Part shown: positions 1-9,036 of the stretch, one piece after another | Position numbering within the stretch: the first letter of the stretch is position 1 | Layout of the letters: every line of letters starts with the position of its first letter | Origin: an uncultured Eubacterium sp. | Lineage (GTDB): Bacteria; Bacillota; Clostridia; Lachnospirales; Lachnospiraceae | Assembly (NCBI GenBank): GCA_910577295.1 | Contig: CAJTLS010000022.1 | Location: forward strand, 1 to 41,272 | Length of the DNA stretch: 41,272 nucleotides | Direction of reading: 5' to 3' | Notes under the pieces: generated by a model | Databases searched by the model: none | What the model was told of the DNA's origin: nothing | What the model saw: only the letters and a program-made list of their open reading frames with translations | Position numbers and translations under genes: made by a program

Positions 1-236
1 TTTGAAAAAGCCTGCTTGGAGACAGAAAAATCTTTTTCTTCAAAAAATAAATCTAATTCTGTCGGCAGCGACTTGCGTGGCAGCCCTAATATAAAGGAAA
101 TGATATCCTGAAATGATAATTTTCTGTTTCTCGTGAAAGCATTATCTTCCAAGGAATGTTTTGTTCTAAATTCATCGGAAGTAATAAGAGTTTTAACATT
201 TTTAATTAGCTTGCAAATACTATTTTTTTTAATCAT
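1..236 (-). CDS. IS4-like transposase, N-terminal part (cut by window edge)
   Basis: Reading the minus strand from the ATG at 236 gives an open frame of at least 78 codons running off the left edge. It contains the blocks FTRNRKLSFQDIISFILG and, at the edge, VSKQAFSK. The combination of an (F)xRxRKLxFxD block followed by SKQAFSKAR is characteristic of the N-terminus of IS4-family transposases of Clostridia. The DDE catalytic core would lie outside the window, so activity cannot be judged. Its ATG overlaps the TGA of the upstream 68-codon frame (ATGA), suggesting translational coupling. Family call is from remembered motifs. Confidence 0.7.
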   Translation of the reverse strand, partial: MIKKNSICKLIKNVKTLITSDEFRTKHSLEDNAFTRNRKLSFQDIISFILGLPRKSLPTELDLFFEEKDFSVSKQAFS

Positions 237-439
237 TTTTCTGCCTCGCAATCAAAGTTTATAATCAATTGCGCGGCAACATTTTTTGGCGTACTTGTCA
301 AGTGTTTTATTAAATTTTTTGAATTATTTCCTGTTGGTATAATGGGGTAATGTCGGCTTAAGTTGACGACATTGTTTAGGGGTAATTCCCCTAACCAGTT
401 GCATTTTGTGATACAAAATGCGTATCTGGCGAAATTCAT
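233..439 (-). CDS. Small hypothetical protein (68 aa) overlapping the transposase start
   Basis: This is a 68-codon minus-strand frame from ATG 439 to TGA 233, ending in an ATGA overlap with the transposase start. I do not recognise the product. It has no obvious membrane segment or motif, and its last residues are acidic (FDCEAEK). The sequence just upstream (GTTTGAG before the ATG) is only a weak ribosome binding site. It could be a passenger or leader frame of the insertion sequence, a remnant of another gene, or chance. The precise 4-nt overlap with a recognisable transposase is the main reason to list it. Confidence 0.35.
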   Translation of the reverse strand: MNFARYAFCITKCNWLGELPLNNVVNLSRHYPIIPTGNNSKNLIKHLTSTPKNVAAQLIINFDCEAEK

Positions 440-717
440 CTCAAACTGAACGGCAAGAGGGGAAGAACAGATAAAAAGAAGAACTGACTGAGGTTAGATG
501 TTTTATTTGAAACATTTTTATGTTACAATAAGCTATATATTTACGATTGAATTCCAAATATGGAATCAAACATGGATATACAGAATGAAGGATTTAACAA
601 TGTATAGATGGTAACAGATACTGAGCGTGGGAGCTATATTAAGCTTTGATTTATTTTGAGTAAATTAAGAAGCTGTATCCTAGTAGCAATTTAAAGAAAA
701 AACAGAGGTAAAGGTTT
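440..717. other. Intergenic region upstream of the defence operon
   Basis: This is an A+T-rich 278-bp gap between divergent genes (minus-strand transposase unit, plus-strand helicase-nuclease gene). It should contain the promoter of the defence operon, but I see no convincing -35/-10 pair. AT-rich -10-like strings occur around 518-540. The only clear structure is the palindrome at 551-566. A ribosome binding site (AGAGGT) precedes the ATG at 718. I see no LexA-type GAAC-N4-GTTC box. Confidence 0.5.
551..566. promoter_or_regulatory. 16-bp perfect palindrome, possible operator
   Basis: ATTCCAAATATGGAAT is a perfect inverted repeat with 6-bp arms and a 4-bp A+T spacer. It is flanked by further imperfect symmetry (GATTG on the left, CAAAC on the right). 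It lies about 150 bp before the first gene of the defence operon, where a dimeric repressor could bind. No regulator gene is adjacent within the window. Assignment as operator is inference from position and symmetry. Confidence 0.35.
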
Positions 718-3585
718 ATGTTTGATTTTAAGGATGCGAATGAGGCACAAAGAGAGGCGATATCGACTACAAATGGTCCTGTACTTATCACTGCAGGACC
801 TGGAACAGGAAAAACTTTCACGCTTGTGCAACGTGCTATTTATATTATACAGGAATGTGGGATTTTACCGGAACAGATACTAATGGCTACTTTTACAGAT
901 AAGGCGGCTAAGGAGATCGTCACTCGTATTACAAATGAATTAGCATCAAGGAATCTCTCTGTAAATGTGAATGAGATGTATGTGGGAACTTTTCATTCAC
1001 TGTGTCTGAGAATTATTAAGGAACATTTAGAGTATACACGTCTAAAAAGAAATTATCGGCTTCTTGACACTTTCGACCAAAAATATCTGGTGTTTCAGAA
1101 CATTAGCAAATTTAGAGAGATTGATGGCTTTGAATTGATTTTTCCTAATAGGGGTGCGTGGAGATGTTCAGAGGAAATATGCACTTATGTGAATCACCTT
1201 TCGGAAGAATTAGTAAGTGCAGAGCAGCTTATCTCTGATAATAATCCCGAAATTAGTGCTTTGGGGCGTATATTGCAGGCTTATCAAGCTCTTCTGCAAG
1301 AGGGGAATCTCCTTGATTTTGCAGCAATTCAAACAGAATGTTACAGATTGCTGGTGGAACATCCAGAAATATTGCAGGAATTGCGAGATAAAATTCAATA
1401 TCTGATGATAGATGAATATCAGGATACCAATTATATACAGGAGCAAATAGTCTTTCTGCTCGGTGGTGAGCATGAAAACATTTGTGTAGTGGGTGATGAT
1501 GACCAGGGGCTCTATCGATTTCGAGGTGCGACGATACGAAATATTCTTGAATTTCCACAGAAGTTTTCAGAGGGTAAATATAAAATCGTCCCGTTGACAG
1601 TGAATTATCGCTCGAATAGCGACATCGTAGATTTTTACAATAAGTGGATGTCAACAACAGAGGGATCAAAATTCAAATTTGAGTGGGGAAAGTATCGATA
1701 TGGGAAACGCATAGATTTTCATGCAAAAACGACACGAAATAGTCCGTCAGTTATAAAATTGTCGAGTTCGGAAGATGTGGATGAATGGCATGAGCGAATT
1801 CTTGGGTTTATTAACCAACTAAAGGAATCTGGAAAAATAACAGATTACAATCAATTAGCTTTTTTATTTAGTTCTGTTAAACATTCTCGTGTTACTGCTT
1901 TGGCAAACTTTTTGGAAAATAACGGTATCAATGTATATTCACCTCGTTCAGATATGTTTTTCAAGCGGGATGAGATTATGCTGACATTAGGATGTCTTAT
2001 GTTGATGTTTCCGGTATATGTAAAAGGCTTAGAAAATGGTGAATATAATTTTTTGCAGAATGAACACTATTTTTATTATCGTGACTGTATTGTGTTGGCA
2101 AATCAGTTTGTCACGAAACCGGAAAATAAAGAATTATTGAAATTTATCAAAAGGCATGGTAAAGAACACGCTGGGCTGACTGGTACTACAGACTATGCAT
2201 ATTCGGGACTGCTCTACCAGCTTTTTATGTTTCAACCGTTTCGCTCGATGCTTGATGCAGATATGAGTGCTGGAGTGGTAGATATCAGACCCACTAGAAA
2301 TCTTGCACTATTGACACAGATTATTGGAAAGTTTGAATATCTCCACAGGGTTGATGTATTTAATGGCACATATATCAATATAAATACAGAACGGTTATTC
2401 AATCTGTATTTGCGATTGCTGTATGATGGCGGCATCTCTGAATATGAGGATGATGCGGAATATGCTCCAAGTGGCTGTGTATCTTTTCTCACGATTCATC
2501 AATCCAAGGGAATGGAGTTCCCGATTGTATTTGTGGATTCGCTTGGCAATGTGCCAAGGAAGTCCTATAAAGAATTGATGAATGAGGTCGAAGATAAATA
2601 TTTCCATCGTCCTGCTTTTGAACCGTATGAGAATACTAAATTTTTTGATTTTTGGAGACTTTATTATACGGCGTTTTCGAGGGCGCAGGATTTATTGGTT
2701 TTGACTTGTGATGAAAATAAGAGGACACCAAGTAAGTATTTTTCTGAAATATATGAAGAACTGCAAAGTATAGAGAGTCCTATCTTTGACTTAAAGGAGT
2801 TTGATTTCAAAACTGTTAAGAGAGTGAATCTAAAGGACACATTCTCCTTTACGTCACATATAACGGTTTATGAAACCTGTGCTTTACAGTATAAATTCTA
2901 TAAAGAATTGGAATTTATGCCTGTCAGGGAGAATGCTATGGTATTTGGTACACTTGTCCATGAAACCATAGAAGATATCCATCGTGCAGCGATTCGTAAC
3001 GAGGAACACTTGATTACAACTGATAATATTACACAGTGGTTTGAAAATAACTATACTTCTCTAATCAAGTCAGAACATACTTACCTGGCAGAACCGCAAC
3101 GGATGGCGGCATTGAATCAGGTATTGCGATATGCCAAAAGGCAGACTGGCAAATGGGATACGATAAAGCAAGCCGAGGTAGATGTCAGTCTTGTGCAGAT
3201 GGATTATATTATTGAGGGAAAAATAGATTTGGTTAAGGGTATAGATGATACCGTTGAAATTGTTGATTTTAAGTCTGAACGGAAACCAGATATGGAACGA
3301 ATGCGACAGCGTTTGGAGCATTACCGAAGACAGCTTCAGATTTATGCATACTTGATTGAGCAGCGTACGGGAAAGAAAGTCAGTAAAATGCATCTTTATT
3401 ATACGGGAGAGGAGAATGGAAATCCCATGATTTCTTTCCCCTATACAAAGAGTGCAATAGAAGGAACGGTAGCTGCTTTTGATGACACAGTACATAAAAT
3501 ATTGCGGAAAGAGTTCAACCATTGTTCTGATAATCCACAGACCTGTAAGAACTGCGATTTCCGTTTTTACTGTCAGAATAAATAA
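718..3585 (+). CDS. UvrD/PcrA-type SF1 helicase fused to C-terminal Fe-S PD-(D/E)XK nuclease
   Basis: This 955-residue protein joins a 3'-5' DNA helicase to an AddB/Cas4-type nuclease. Visible helicase motifs are Walker A AGPGTGKT (26-33), Walker B DEYQD (232-236), the VVGDDDQGLYRFRGA block, NYRS, QSKGMEF (about 595) and YYTAFSRAQDLL. The C-terminal nuclease shows EGKIDLV and IVDFKSE (about 832-853) as the PD-(D/E)XK core, then a QLQIYAY motif. Cysteines at 721, 943, 946 and 952 match the split 4Fe-4S ligand pattern of AddB/Cas4. It should unwind and cut DNA in the cytoplasm. It is the first gene of the defence operon, 18 bp before dinD. AddAB-like repair is possible, but the single-chain form and the neighbours argue for phage or plasmid defence. 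Confidence 0.85.
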   Translation: MFDFKDANEAQREAISTTNGPVLITAGPGTGKTFTLVQRAIYIIQECGILPEQILMATFTDKAAKEIVTRITNELASRNLSVNVNEMYVGTFHSLCLRIIKEHLEYTRLKRNYRLLDTFDQKYLVFQNISKFREIDGFELIFPNRGAWRCSEEICTYVNHLSEELVSAEQLISDNNPEISALGRILQAYQALLQEGNLLDFAAIQTECYRLLVEHPEILQELRDKIQYLMIDEYQDTNYIQEQIVFLLGGEHENICVVGDDDQGLYRFRGATIRNILEFPQKFSEGKYKIVPLTVNYRSNSDIVDFYNKWMSTTEGSKFKFEWGKYRYGKRIDFHAKTTRNSPSVIKLSSSEDVDEWHERILGFINQLKESGKITDYNQLAFLFSSVKHSRVTALANFLENNGINVYSPRSDMFFKRDEIMLTLGCLMLMFPVYVKGLENGEYNFLQNEHYFYYRDCIVLANQFVTKPENKELLKFIKRHGKEHAGLTGTTDYAYSGLLYQLFMFQPFRSMLDADMSAGVVDIRPTRNLALLTQIIGKFEYLHRVDVFNGTYININTERLFNLYLRLLYDGGISEYEDDAEYAPSGCVSFLTIHQSKGMEFPIVFVDSLGNVPRKSYKELMNEVEDKYFHRPAFEPYENTKFFDFWRLYYTAFSRAQDLLVLTCDENKRTPSKYFSEIYEELQSIESPIFDLKEFDFKTVKRVNLKDTFSFTSHITVYETCALQYKFYKELEFMPVRENAMVFGTLVHETIEDIHRAAIRNEEHLITTDNITQWFENNYTSLIKSEHTYLAEPQRMAALNQVLRYAKRQTGKWDTIKQAEVDVSLVQMDYIIEGKIDLVKGIDDTVEIVDFKSERKPDMERMRQRLEHYRRQLQIYAYLIEQRTGKKVSKMHLYYTGEENGNPMISFPYTKSAIEGTVAAFDDTVHKILRKEFNHCSDNPQTCKNCDFRFYCQNK

Positions 3586-3603
3586 TGGAGGGGTAAAACG
3601 AAA

Positions 3604-4473
3604 ATGGATAAAAACAGAATAATAAAGATCAAATCACAATTTGATGCGACAATACATAGGGTTCCAGATACAGAGGTAGAGTTTTGGTTGGCACGTGAAC
3701 TTATGATATTGCTGGGATATGAGAGGTGGGAGAATTTTGAAAAGGTTGTGAAGCGGGCGATAGAGTCTTGCGAAACCTCAGGAATACAGGTGTTAGACCA
3801 TTTTCGTGAGGTCACGAAAATGGTTCGGCTAGGGAGTGGAGCAAAACGAAAAATAAAAGACTATATGCTGACTCGTTATGCTTGTTACCTTATTGCACAG
3901 AATGGTGATCCCAAAAAGGATGAGATTGCGTTTGCACAGGGATATTTTGCAGTGCAGACGAGGAAGCAGGAACTTATTGAAGAAAGAATTTCCTATATTG
4001 AACGTACAGAAGCACGAGGGAGGTTACGGGAATCTGAAAAAAGGTTGTCCCAGAATATTTATGAACGGGGCGTGGATGATGCGGGATTTGGTCGTATTCG
4101 TTCTAAGGGGGACAGTGCTTTGTTTGGCGGGCATACCACACAGGAGATGAAGGAGAGGTTAGGGGTAAAAGGCAGCAGACCTTTAGCTGACTTTCTGCCT
4201 ACTTTAACGATAGCTGCAAAGAACCTTGCTACTGAGATGACGAATTATAATGTGGAGGAAAAAGATTTACAGGGGGAAGTGGCGATTACATCAGAGCATA
4301 TTCAGAATAATAGTTCTGTGCGTGAAATGCTTGGGGAGCGTGGAATAAAGCCAGAAGAATTGCCGCCATCGGAAGATATAAAAAAACTGGAGCGTCGTGT
4401 TAAGTCCCAGGAGAAGAAAATTGCAGAGCAGTCGGGAAGATTTCTGATTACTAGTGATAATGAGGAGGAATAG
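3604..4473 (+). CDS. dinD: DNA-damage-inducible protein D (BRO-N family)
   Basis: A 289-residue cytoplasmic protein of the DinD family. The N-terminus (WLARELMILLGYERWENF) is the BRO-N DNA-binding-like fold. The following DYMLTRYACYLIAQNGDP and the FAQGYFAVQTRKQE block are the most conserved DinD signatures, and a charged coiled-coil tail ends the protein. E. coli DinD is SOS-induced and antagonises RecA filaments (family knowledge). Here the gene is locked between a helicase-nuclease gene and a methyltransferase gene (gaps of 18 and 5 bp), so it probably works in or regulates the defence cassette. A strong GGAGGGG site precedes ATG 3604. I see no SOS box, and any RecA-related role here is inference. 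Confidence 0.85.
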   Translation: MDKNRIIKIKSQFDATIHRVPDTEVEFWLARELMILLGYERWENFEKVVKRAIESCETSGIQVLDHFREVTKMVRLGSGAKRKIKDYMLTRYACYLIAQNGDPKKDEIAFAQGYFAVQTRKQELIEERISYIERTEARGRLRESEKRLSQNIYERGVDDAGFGRIRSKGDSALFGGHTTQEMKERLGVKGSRPLADFLPTLTIAAKNLATEMTNYNVEEKDLQGEVAITSEHIQNNSSVREMLGERGIKPEELPPSEDIKKLERRVKSQEKKIAEQSGRFLITSDNEEE

Positions 4474-4478
4474 ATACC

Positions 4479-6383
4479 ATGGAGAATGAGCAACTTACTT
4501 TTGAATTTGCGAAACGTCCTACAATCAAAGGATTTCCGGAGCTTAGATGGACGGGAAAGAGACCATATGAATTTACACAGTATTATCCGGCACAGCTTCG
4601 TGAGAGATATGGGGAAGAGCAGAATGGCTGGATTAATAAAATCTTTTGGGGTGATAATTTGCAGGTAATGAGCCATCTGTTGAAAGAATATCGTGGACAA
4701 GTTGACCTTATTTATATTGATCCACCGTTTGATAGTAAGGCGGATTATAAAAAGAAGATTAAAATGAAAAATATTAGTGGAGTTTTTTCAGATATATCAA
4801 CCTTTGAAGAGAAGCAATATGGCGATATTTGGATAAATGACGAATATCTTCAGTTTATGTATGAGAGATTTATTATTTTAAAAGAACTTCTAAGCGAGAA
4901 AGGTAGTATTTATATACATTGTGATTGGCATAAAGTACATCATCTGCGTTTAATATTGGATGAAGTGTTTGGAATTAGTAATTTTAGAAATGAAGTAATA
5001 TGGTGGTATCTATGGGGTGGAAGAGGGAAAACTCAATGGAATAGTAAACACGATAATATTCTGTTTTATACAAAAGGTGATACATGGGTATTTAATTACA
5101 TGGATGTATTGGATGATCACACCTTGATGACAGAGGGTTCAAAGAATCGTTTAAAATATGCAGGTGCTATGGTGACTACAAAAGGTGAATCATCAGCGTT
5201 GCCTTCTGATAAAGTACTACCATCTGACACATGGTATATTGCAACGATAAATGCAATGGCAAAAGAAAAGGAAAATTATCCTACACAAAAACCTGAAGCG
5301 TTAATTGAAAGAATTATAAAAGCTTCTTCTAATCCCGGAGATCTTGTATTTGACTGCTTTATGGGCAGTGGTACAACCCAAGCGGTAGCAATGAAACTTG
5401 GCAGACGTTTTATGGGTGCTGATATCAACTTAGGTGCAATTCAGACTACAACGAAGCGTTTGATTAACGTGGCAAAAGAGTTGCAGCCCGAGCTGAATCC
5501 GCAATTCACGTTAGTTAATGGTGGCAAGAAATCAGTAACTTATGATGTTGTTGAGCCAACTTATTCAATGGTTGCAGAAAGTCCTGCAGAATATTATACT
5601 GCTGCAAGTTCAGAAGAAATTTCTGATTCGAATAGCGGATTTGTTCATGAGAGTGTAGATGTGAAATCTCCTGCAGATGATGTCAAGTACACTGGCTTTG
5701 AAGTCTACAATGTAAATAACTATGATTTTTTCAGAAATCCAGTGGAGGCTCGTGACCTTATTATTGAAGCATTGGAAATTCAGCCTTATTCACAAAGTAA
5801 TGTGTGGGATGGAGAGCTAGATGGCAGAATGGTAAAAATTATGCCAGTCAACCGTATTGCAACAAAGGCAGATTTAGAGGAACTAAAAGCGAACCTGCCA
5901 TACCACACCTACGAGAAGCGTAAAGAGGAAAACCCTAATCAGCCAGTAGAGCGGATGACGATTGTATGTATGGGACATGAGCCGGATTTAAAAGCTTCAC
6001 TGGAGCAGGAATTATCCGAATATAAATTAGATGTAGAGATAGTGGATATTCTTCGTGACAAAAAGGAGTTGCAGTTGAAACGTGAAGCAGAGTCAGAGAT
6101 TGTCCGAGAGGGGGATAAATTGGTGCTCCGTTCCTTCTATCCAATGAATCTTCTGCAGAAGCTATCACTCCAAAAAGAATATGTGGAAGACTGGAGACAG
6201 CTCGTGGAGTCCATCATGATAGATTGGAACTACGATGGTGTTGTTATGCAGCCTTCTGTAACAGATGTACCGGGCAAGAAAGAATTGGTAAAAGGTATCT
6301 ATGACATTCCAGAAGATGCGGGGACAATCAAGGTCAAGATTACCGATTTGCTCTCAGAGTCGTTAGAAATGGAGGTGGAGTAA
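4479..6383 (+). CDS. Site-specific DNA methyltransferase, type III Mod-like (beta class)
   Basis: A 634-residue amino-methyltransferase. The catalytic motif IV DPPF (81-84) precedes the SAM-binding motif DCFMGSGTT (292-300), and YPTQKPEALIERII lies just before it. This order (IV then I) defines the beta class, which contains type III Mod and many N6-adenine enzymes. Between them lies a probable recognition region, and about 300 further residues follow motif I. It should protect self DNA by methylating a specific sequence that cannot be read from the protein. The ATG at 4479 follows GAGGAGGA, and the next gene starts 3 bp after its stop. Type III is favoured because a Res-like gene follows. 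Confidence 0.88.
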   Translation: MENEQLTFEFAKRPTIKGFPELRWTGKRPYEFTQYYPAQLRERYGEEQNGWINKIFWGDNLQVMSHLLKEYRGQVDLIYIDPPFDSKADYKKKIKMKNISGVFSDISTFEEKQYGDIWINDEYLQFMYERFIILKELLSEKGSIYIHCDWHKVHHLRLILDEVFGISNFRNEVIWWYLWGGRGKTQWNSKHDNILFYTKGDTWVFNYMDVLDDHTLMTEGSKNRLKYAGAMVTTKGESSALPSDKVLPSDTWYIATINAMAKEKENYPTQKPEALIERIIKASSNPGDLVFDCFMGSGTTQAVAMKLGRRFMGADINLGAIQTTTKRLINVAKELQPELNPQFTLVNGGKKSVTYDVVEPTYSMVAESPAEYYTAASSEEISDSNSGFVHESVDVKSPADDVKYTGFEVYNVNNYDFFRNPVEARDLIIEALEIQPYSQSNVWDGELDGRMVKIMPVNRIATKADLEELKANLPYHTYEKRKEENPNQPVERMTIVCMGHEPDLKASLEQELSEYKLDVEIVDILRDKKELQLKREAESEIVREGDKLVLRSFYPMNLLQKLSLQKEYVEDWRQLVESIMIDWNYDGVVMQPSVTDVPGKKELVKGIYDIPEDAGTIKVKITDLLSESLEMEVE

Positions 6384-6386
6384 TTC

Positions 6387-9035
6387 ATGGCAAAAAAATC
6401 CGCTACTGCATTCGTTGAAGATTTTGCCTTTAATGAGCAGCTTTGGTATTACTATGAAACCAACCGAGGCAAAATTCGCTCAAGATATAATGACCTAACA
6501 AAAAAGTTCCTTGCCTATAATGACAGTAACGAAAATCCAGATGCATTTCTCCGTAAACCACAGTTCGAAGCACTGGAAATGTATGTCTTCATCAAGGAAT
6601 TTATGAATAATGCGCATATGTACGAGATATTTGATGATTGGAGGAATCAGAGAAATAATTTCTCGGATGTCTCCTATTATACAGTTACCAAAGGCGGGCA
6701 GCAGTCACTCTTTACAACTGACTTAAACAAGCAGAATGAGATGGTTTTCAAACAGATGAAAAAATACAGGGAGAGTTATCCGAACTACATCTATGCCTTG
6801 ACAATGGGACTCGGCAAGACCATCCTCATGGCAACCTGTATTTTTTACGAGTTCCTTCTCGCTAAGAAATATCCGAAGGACAAGCGTTTTTGCCATAATG
6901 CATTAGTCTTTGCTCCAGACAAAACGGTCTTGGAATCTTTGCGTGAGATTATGACCTTCGACAAGACAAAAGTTGTGCCACCTGAGTATGCTCGTGTATT
7001 GGATGCAAACATTAAATACCATTTTCTTGAGGGAAGCGGTGTTATGCTCCACACGATTGATGATTCTGATTTTAATGTAGTAATCTCCAATAATCAGAAA
7101 ATAATCGTGAAGAAAAAACGGAAAGCAGATAAAGCCGTAGATGTTTTATTTGGTAGTGGTTCATTGCTTTTAGACGTTTATGGTGCTGCCAGTGACGATG
7201 ATGAAGATGTATGGGATGATGCTTCTTTAATGGAGAATCAGCGCTTCAAGAAACTGTGCCGTTTACCACAGCTAGGTGTATACGTGGATGAGGCACATCA
7301 CTTATTTGGCGCAAATTTGGAAAAGGAACTCCGCTCTGGTGGAGCAAATAAAACCACATTGAGGAGCACAATTAATCGTCTGGCACAAAGCACAGCTATT
7401 GTTGCCTGTTATAACTATACGGGAACACCCTATGTCAATAAACAGGTATTGCCAGAAGTTGTCTATGCGTATGGGTTGAATGAATCCATCGCAAAAGGAT
7501 TTCTAAAAGATGCAGACCCCATTGGTTTTGATAATGTGAAAAATGAGGAATTTCTCCATGCAGCCATCAAAATGTTTTGGGAACGCTACGGAGGAAAATT
7601 ATACGAAGGGCTTCCTCCGAAACTCGCTATTTTTGCAGCAGGTGTCGAGGAAGCAACTAACATAGTTCGTCCAGTGGTTGAGAAAGTCCTCAGTGAACTT
7701 GAGATCCCTCTTTCTACTATTCTTGTTAATACAGGGGATTCAAAAGTTACAAAGGACGAAGATATAAGGAATTTTAATAATCTGGATGTGGTGGGAACAG
7801 AGGGAAGTAAAAAACAATTCATTATACTTGTGGAAAAAGGACGTGAGGGTTGGAATTGCCGTTCTCTGCTTGGAATTGCACTTTTTCGGAGTCCCAAGTC
7901 AAAAGTTTTTGTTTTGCAGGCAACGATGAGGTGTTTGCGCAAGTTGTCGGATGAACAGCTAAAAGCCACAGTTTTTTTATCTAAGGAGAACTATGATACT
8001 TTGGATGATGAACTACGCAAAAATTATAATATGGAAATTTCCGACTTTGGGAAGTCCTCTGCAACGAAGAAAGACAAATACAAAGTACGGGTTCTTCCAC
8101 CACCAAGGAGTATTCGTATGAAGAGATTATGGCATGAATATTCGTTGGTTGAAAAAAAATATTCGACTCCAATTGATTTTGGTATTGCCACTTTAGATGA
8201 AGAGAAATATAAGGCGAAAATGTATGAGAAAGGCAGTTTGCGGATTGGTCTCTCTGAGAAAGAAACCAATATAGATGACATGAAAGATCAAAATAAATAT
8301 AGTGAATTTTCTCTTACTGGAGAAATTTCACGCTATATGAATATTCCATGTCTAAAGATAGCCAAAATCCTTCGTGAATCGGTTGACGGTGCAGCAGTTA
8401 TAGTGGATGCGGTAAATCGCCATAATGAAATTTTGGATGATGTAATTATTCCAAAGATTTTCCATGCACTTTATGAGGTGAAGAGTACGCAGAAAAGCGA
8501 GGATGTGGATATGGTGCTGCTCAGAGAGCCTAAAGATGCCGGATATTATGAATTTACGGCATCTGATGAATTGGTAATTACTAAGGGACATAATAACTTT
8601 ACTTCTGCTGAAATTGCAAAGAGTTTTCATGCTGACACCTATTGCTTTGATTCCAAACCGGAACGAGAATGTTTCCTACAGTATATTACTAACAATCAGG
8701 TGAAGGAAATTTATTTTACCGGTATGTTTACATCAGGTCAGGGAGACTTGGCTGTACAGTATTTTGACCCAGAATCAAAGAGGGTGAGAAAGTATTATCC
8801 CGACTTCCTTGCATTGATGGAGGATGGCTCCTATCAGCTTATTGAGGTTAAGGGAGATAACATGATTGATGATGCTGTTGTGAATGCAAAGAAAGCAGCA
8901 GCGGAGGAGATGGCAATAGCCAGTGGAGTTCGTTACTTGATGTATGCAGGAAGTTTGTTGATGAAGAAGAATGTTTTGGATGGAGCGGATGACTGCTATC
9001 AAAACAGTTTGGAAGAAATTACGGAGGAAAAGTAA
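6387..9035 (+). CDS. Type III restriction enzyme Res-like helicase-nuclease
   Basis: An 882-residue SF2 translocase with a C-terminal nuclease. Motif I is TMGLGKT (139-145), motif II DEAHH (301-305), motif III TGTP, motif V EKGREGWNCRSL and motif VI QATMRCLR. Near the end PDFLA (805) and IEVKGD (819-824) form the PD-(D/E)XK active site typical of Res subunits. Together with the preceding Mod-like gene it should cut unmodified DNA after ATP-driven movement. All motifs appear intact and the length fits the family. It is translationally close to its neighbours: 3 bp after mod and 1 bp before the OLD-family gene. Confidence 0.88.
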   Translation: MAKKSATAFVEDFAFNEQLWYYYETNRGKIRSRYNDLTKKFLAYNDSNENPDAFLRKPQFEALEMYVFIKEFMNNAHMYEIFDDWRNQRNNFSDVSYYTVTKGGQQSLFTTDLNKQNEMVFKQMKKYRESYPNYIYALTMGLGKTILMATCIFYEFLLAKKYPKDKRFCHNALVFAPDKTVLESLREIMTFDKTKVVPPEYARVLDANIKYHFLEGSGVMLHTIDDSDFNVVISNNQKIIVKKKRKADKAVDVLFGSGSLLLDVYGAASDDDEDVWDDASLMENQRFKKLCRLPQLGVYVDEAHHLFGANLEKELRSGGANKTTLRSTINRLAQSTAIVACYNYTGTPYVNKQVLPEVVYAYGLNESIAKGFLKDADPIGFDNVKNEEFLHAAIKMFWERYGGKLYEGLPPKLAIFAAGVEEATNIVRPVVEKVLSELEIPLSTILVNTGDSKVTKDEDIRNFNNLDVVGTEGSKKQFIILVEKGREGWNCRSLLGIALFRSPKSKVFVLQATMRCLRKLSDEQLKATVFLSKENYDTLDDELRKNYNMEISDFGKSSATKKDKYKVRVLPPPRSIRMKRLWHEYSLVEKKYSTPIDFGIATLDEEKYKAKMYEKGSLRIGLSEKETNIDDMKDQNKYSEFSLTGEISRYMNIPCLKIAKILRESVDGAAVIVDAVNRHNEILDDVIIPKIFHALYEVKSTQKSEDVDMVLLREPKDAGYYEFTASDELVITKGHNNFTSAEIAKSFHADTYCFDSKPERECFLQYITNNQVKEIYFTGMFTSGQGDLAVQYFDPESKRVRKYYPDFLALMEDGSYQLIEVKGDNMIDDAVVNAKKAAAEEMAIASGVRYLMYAGSLLMKKNVLDGADDCYQNSLEEITEEK

Positions 9036-9036
9036 T

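Noticed and set aside
3070..3522. 150-codon minus-strand frame in the helicase-nuclease gene
   Set aside because: Antisense to the nuclease active site region and without family features.
8971..9036. ATG start for gajA inside res
   Set aside because: It adds 22 residues encoded in the res gene and unlike the family; TTG 9037 has GGAGG at proper distance.
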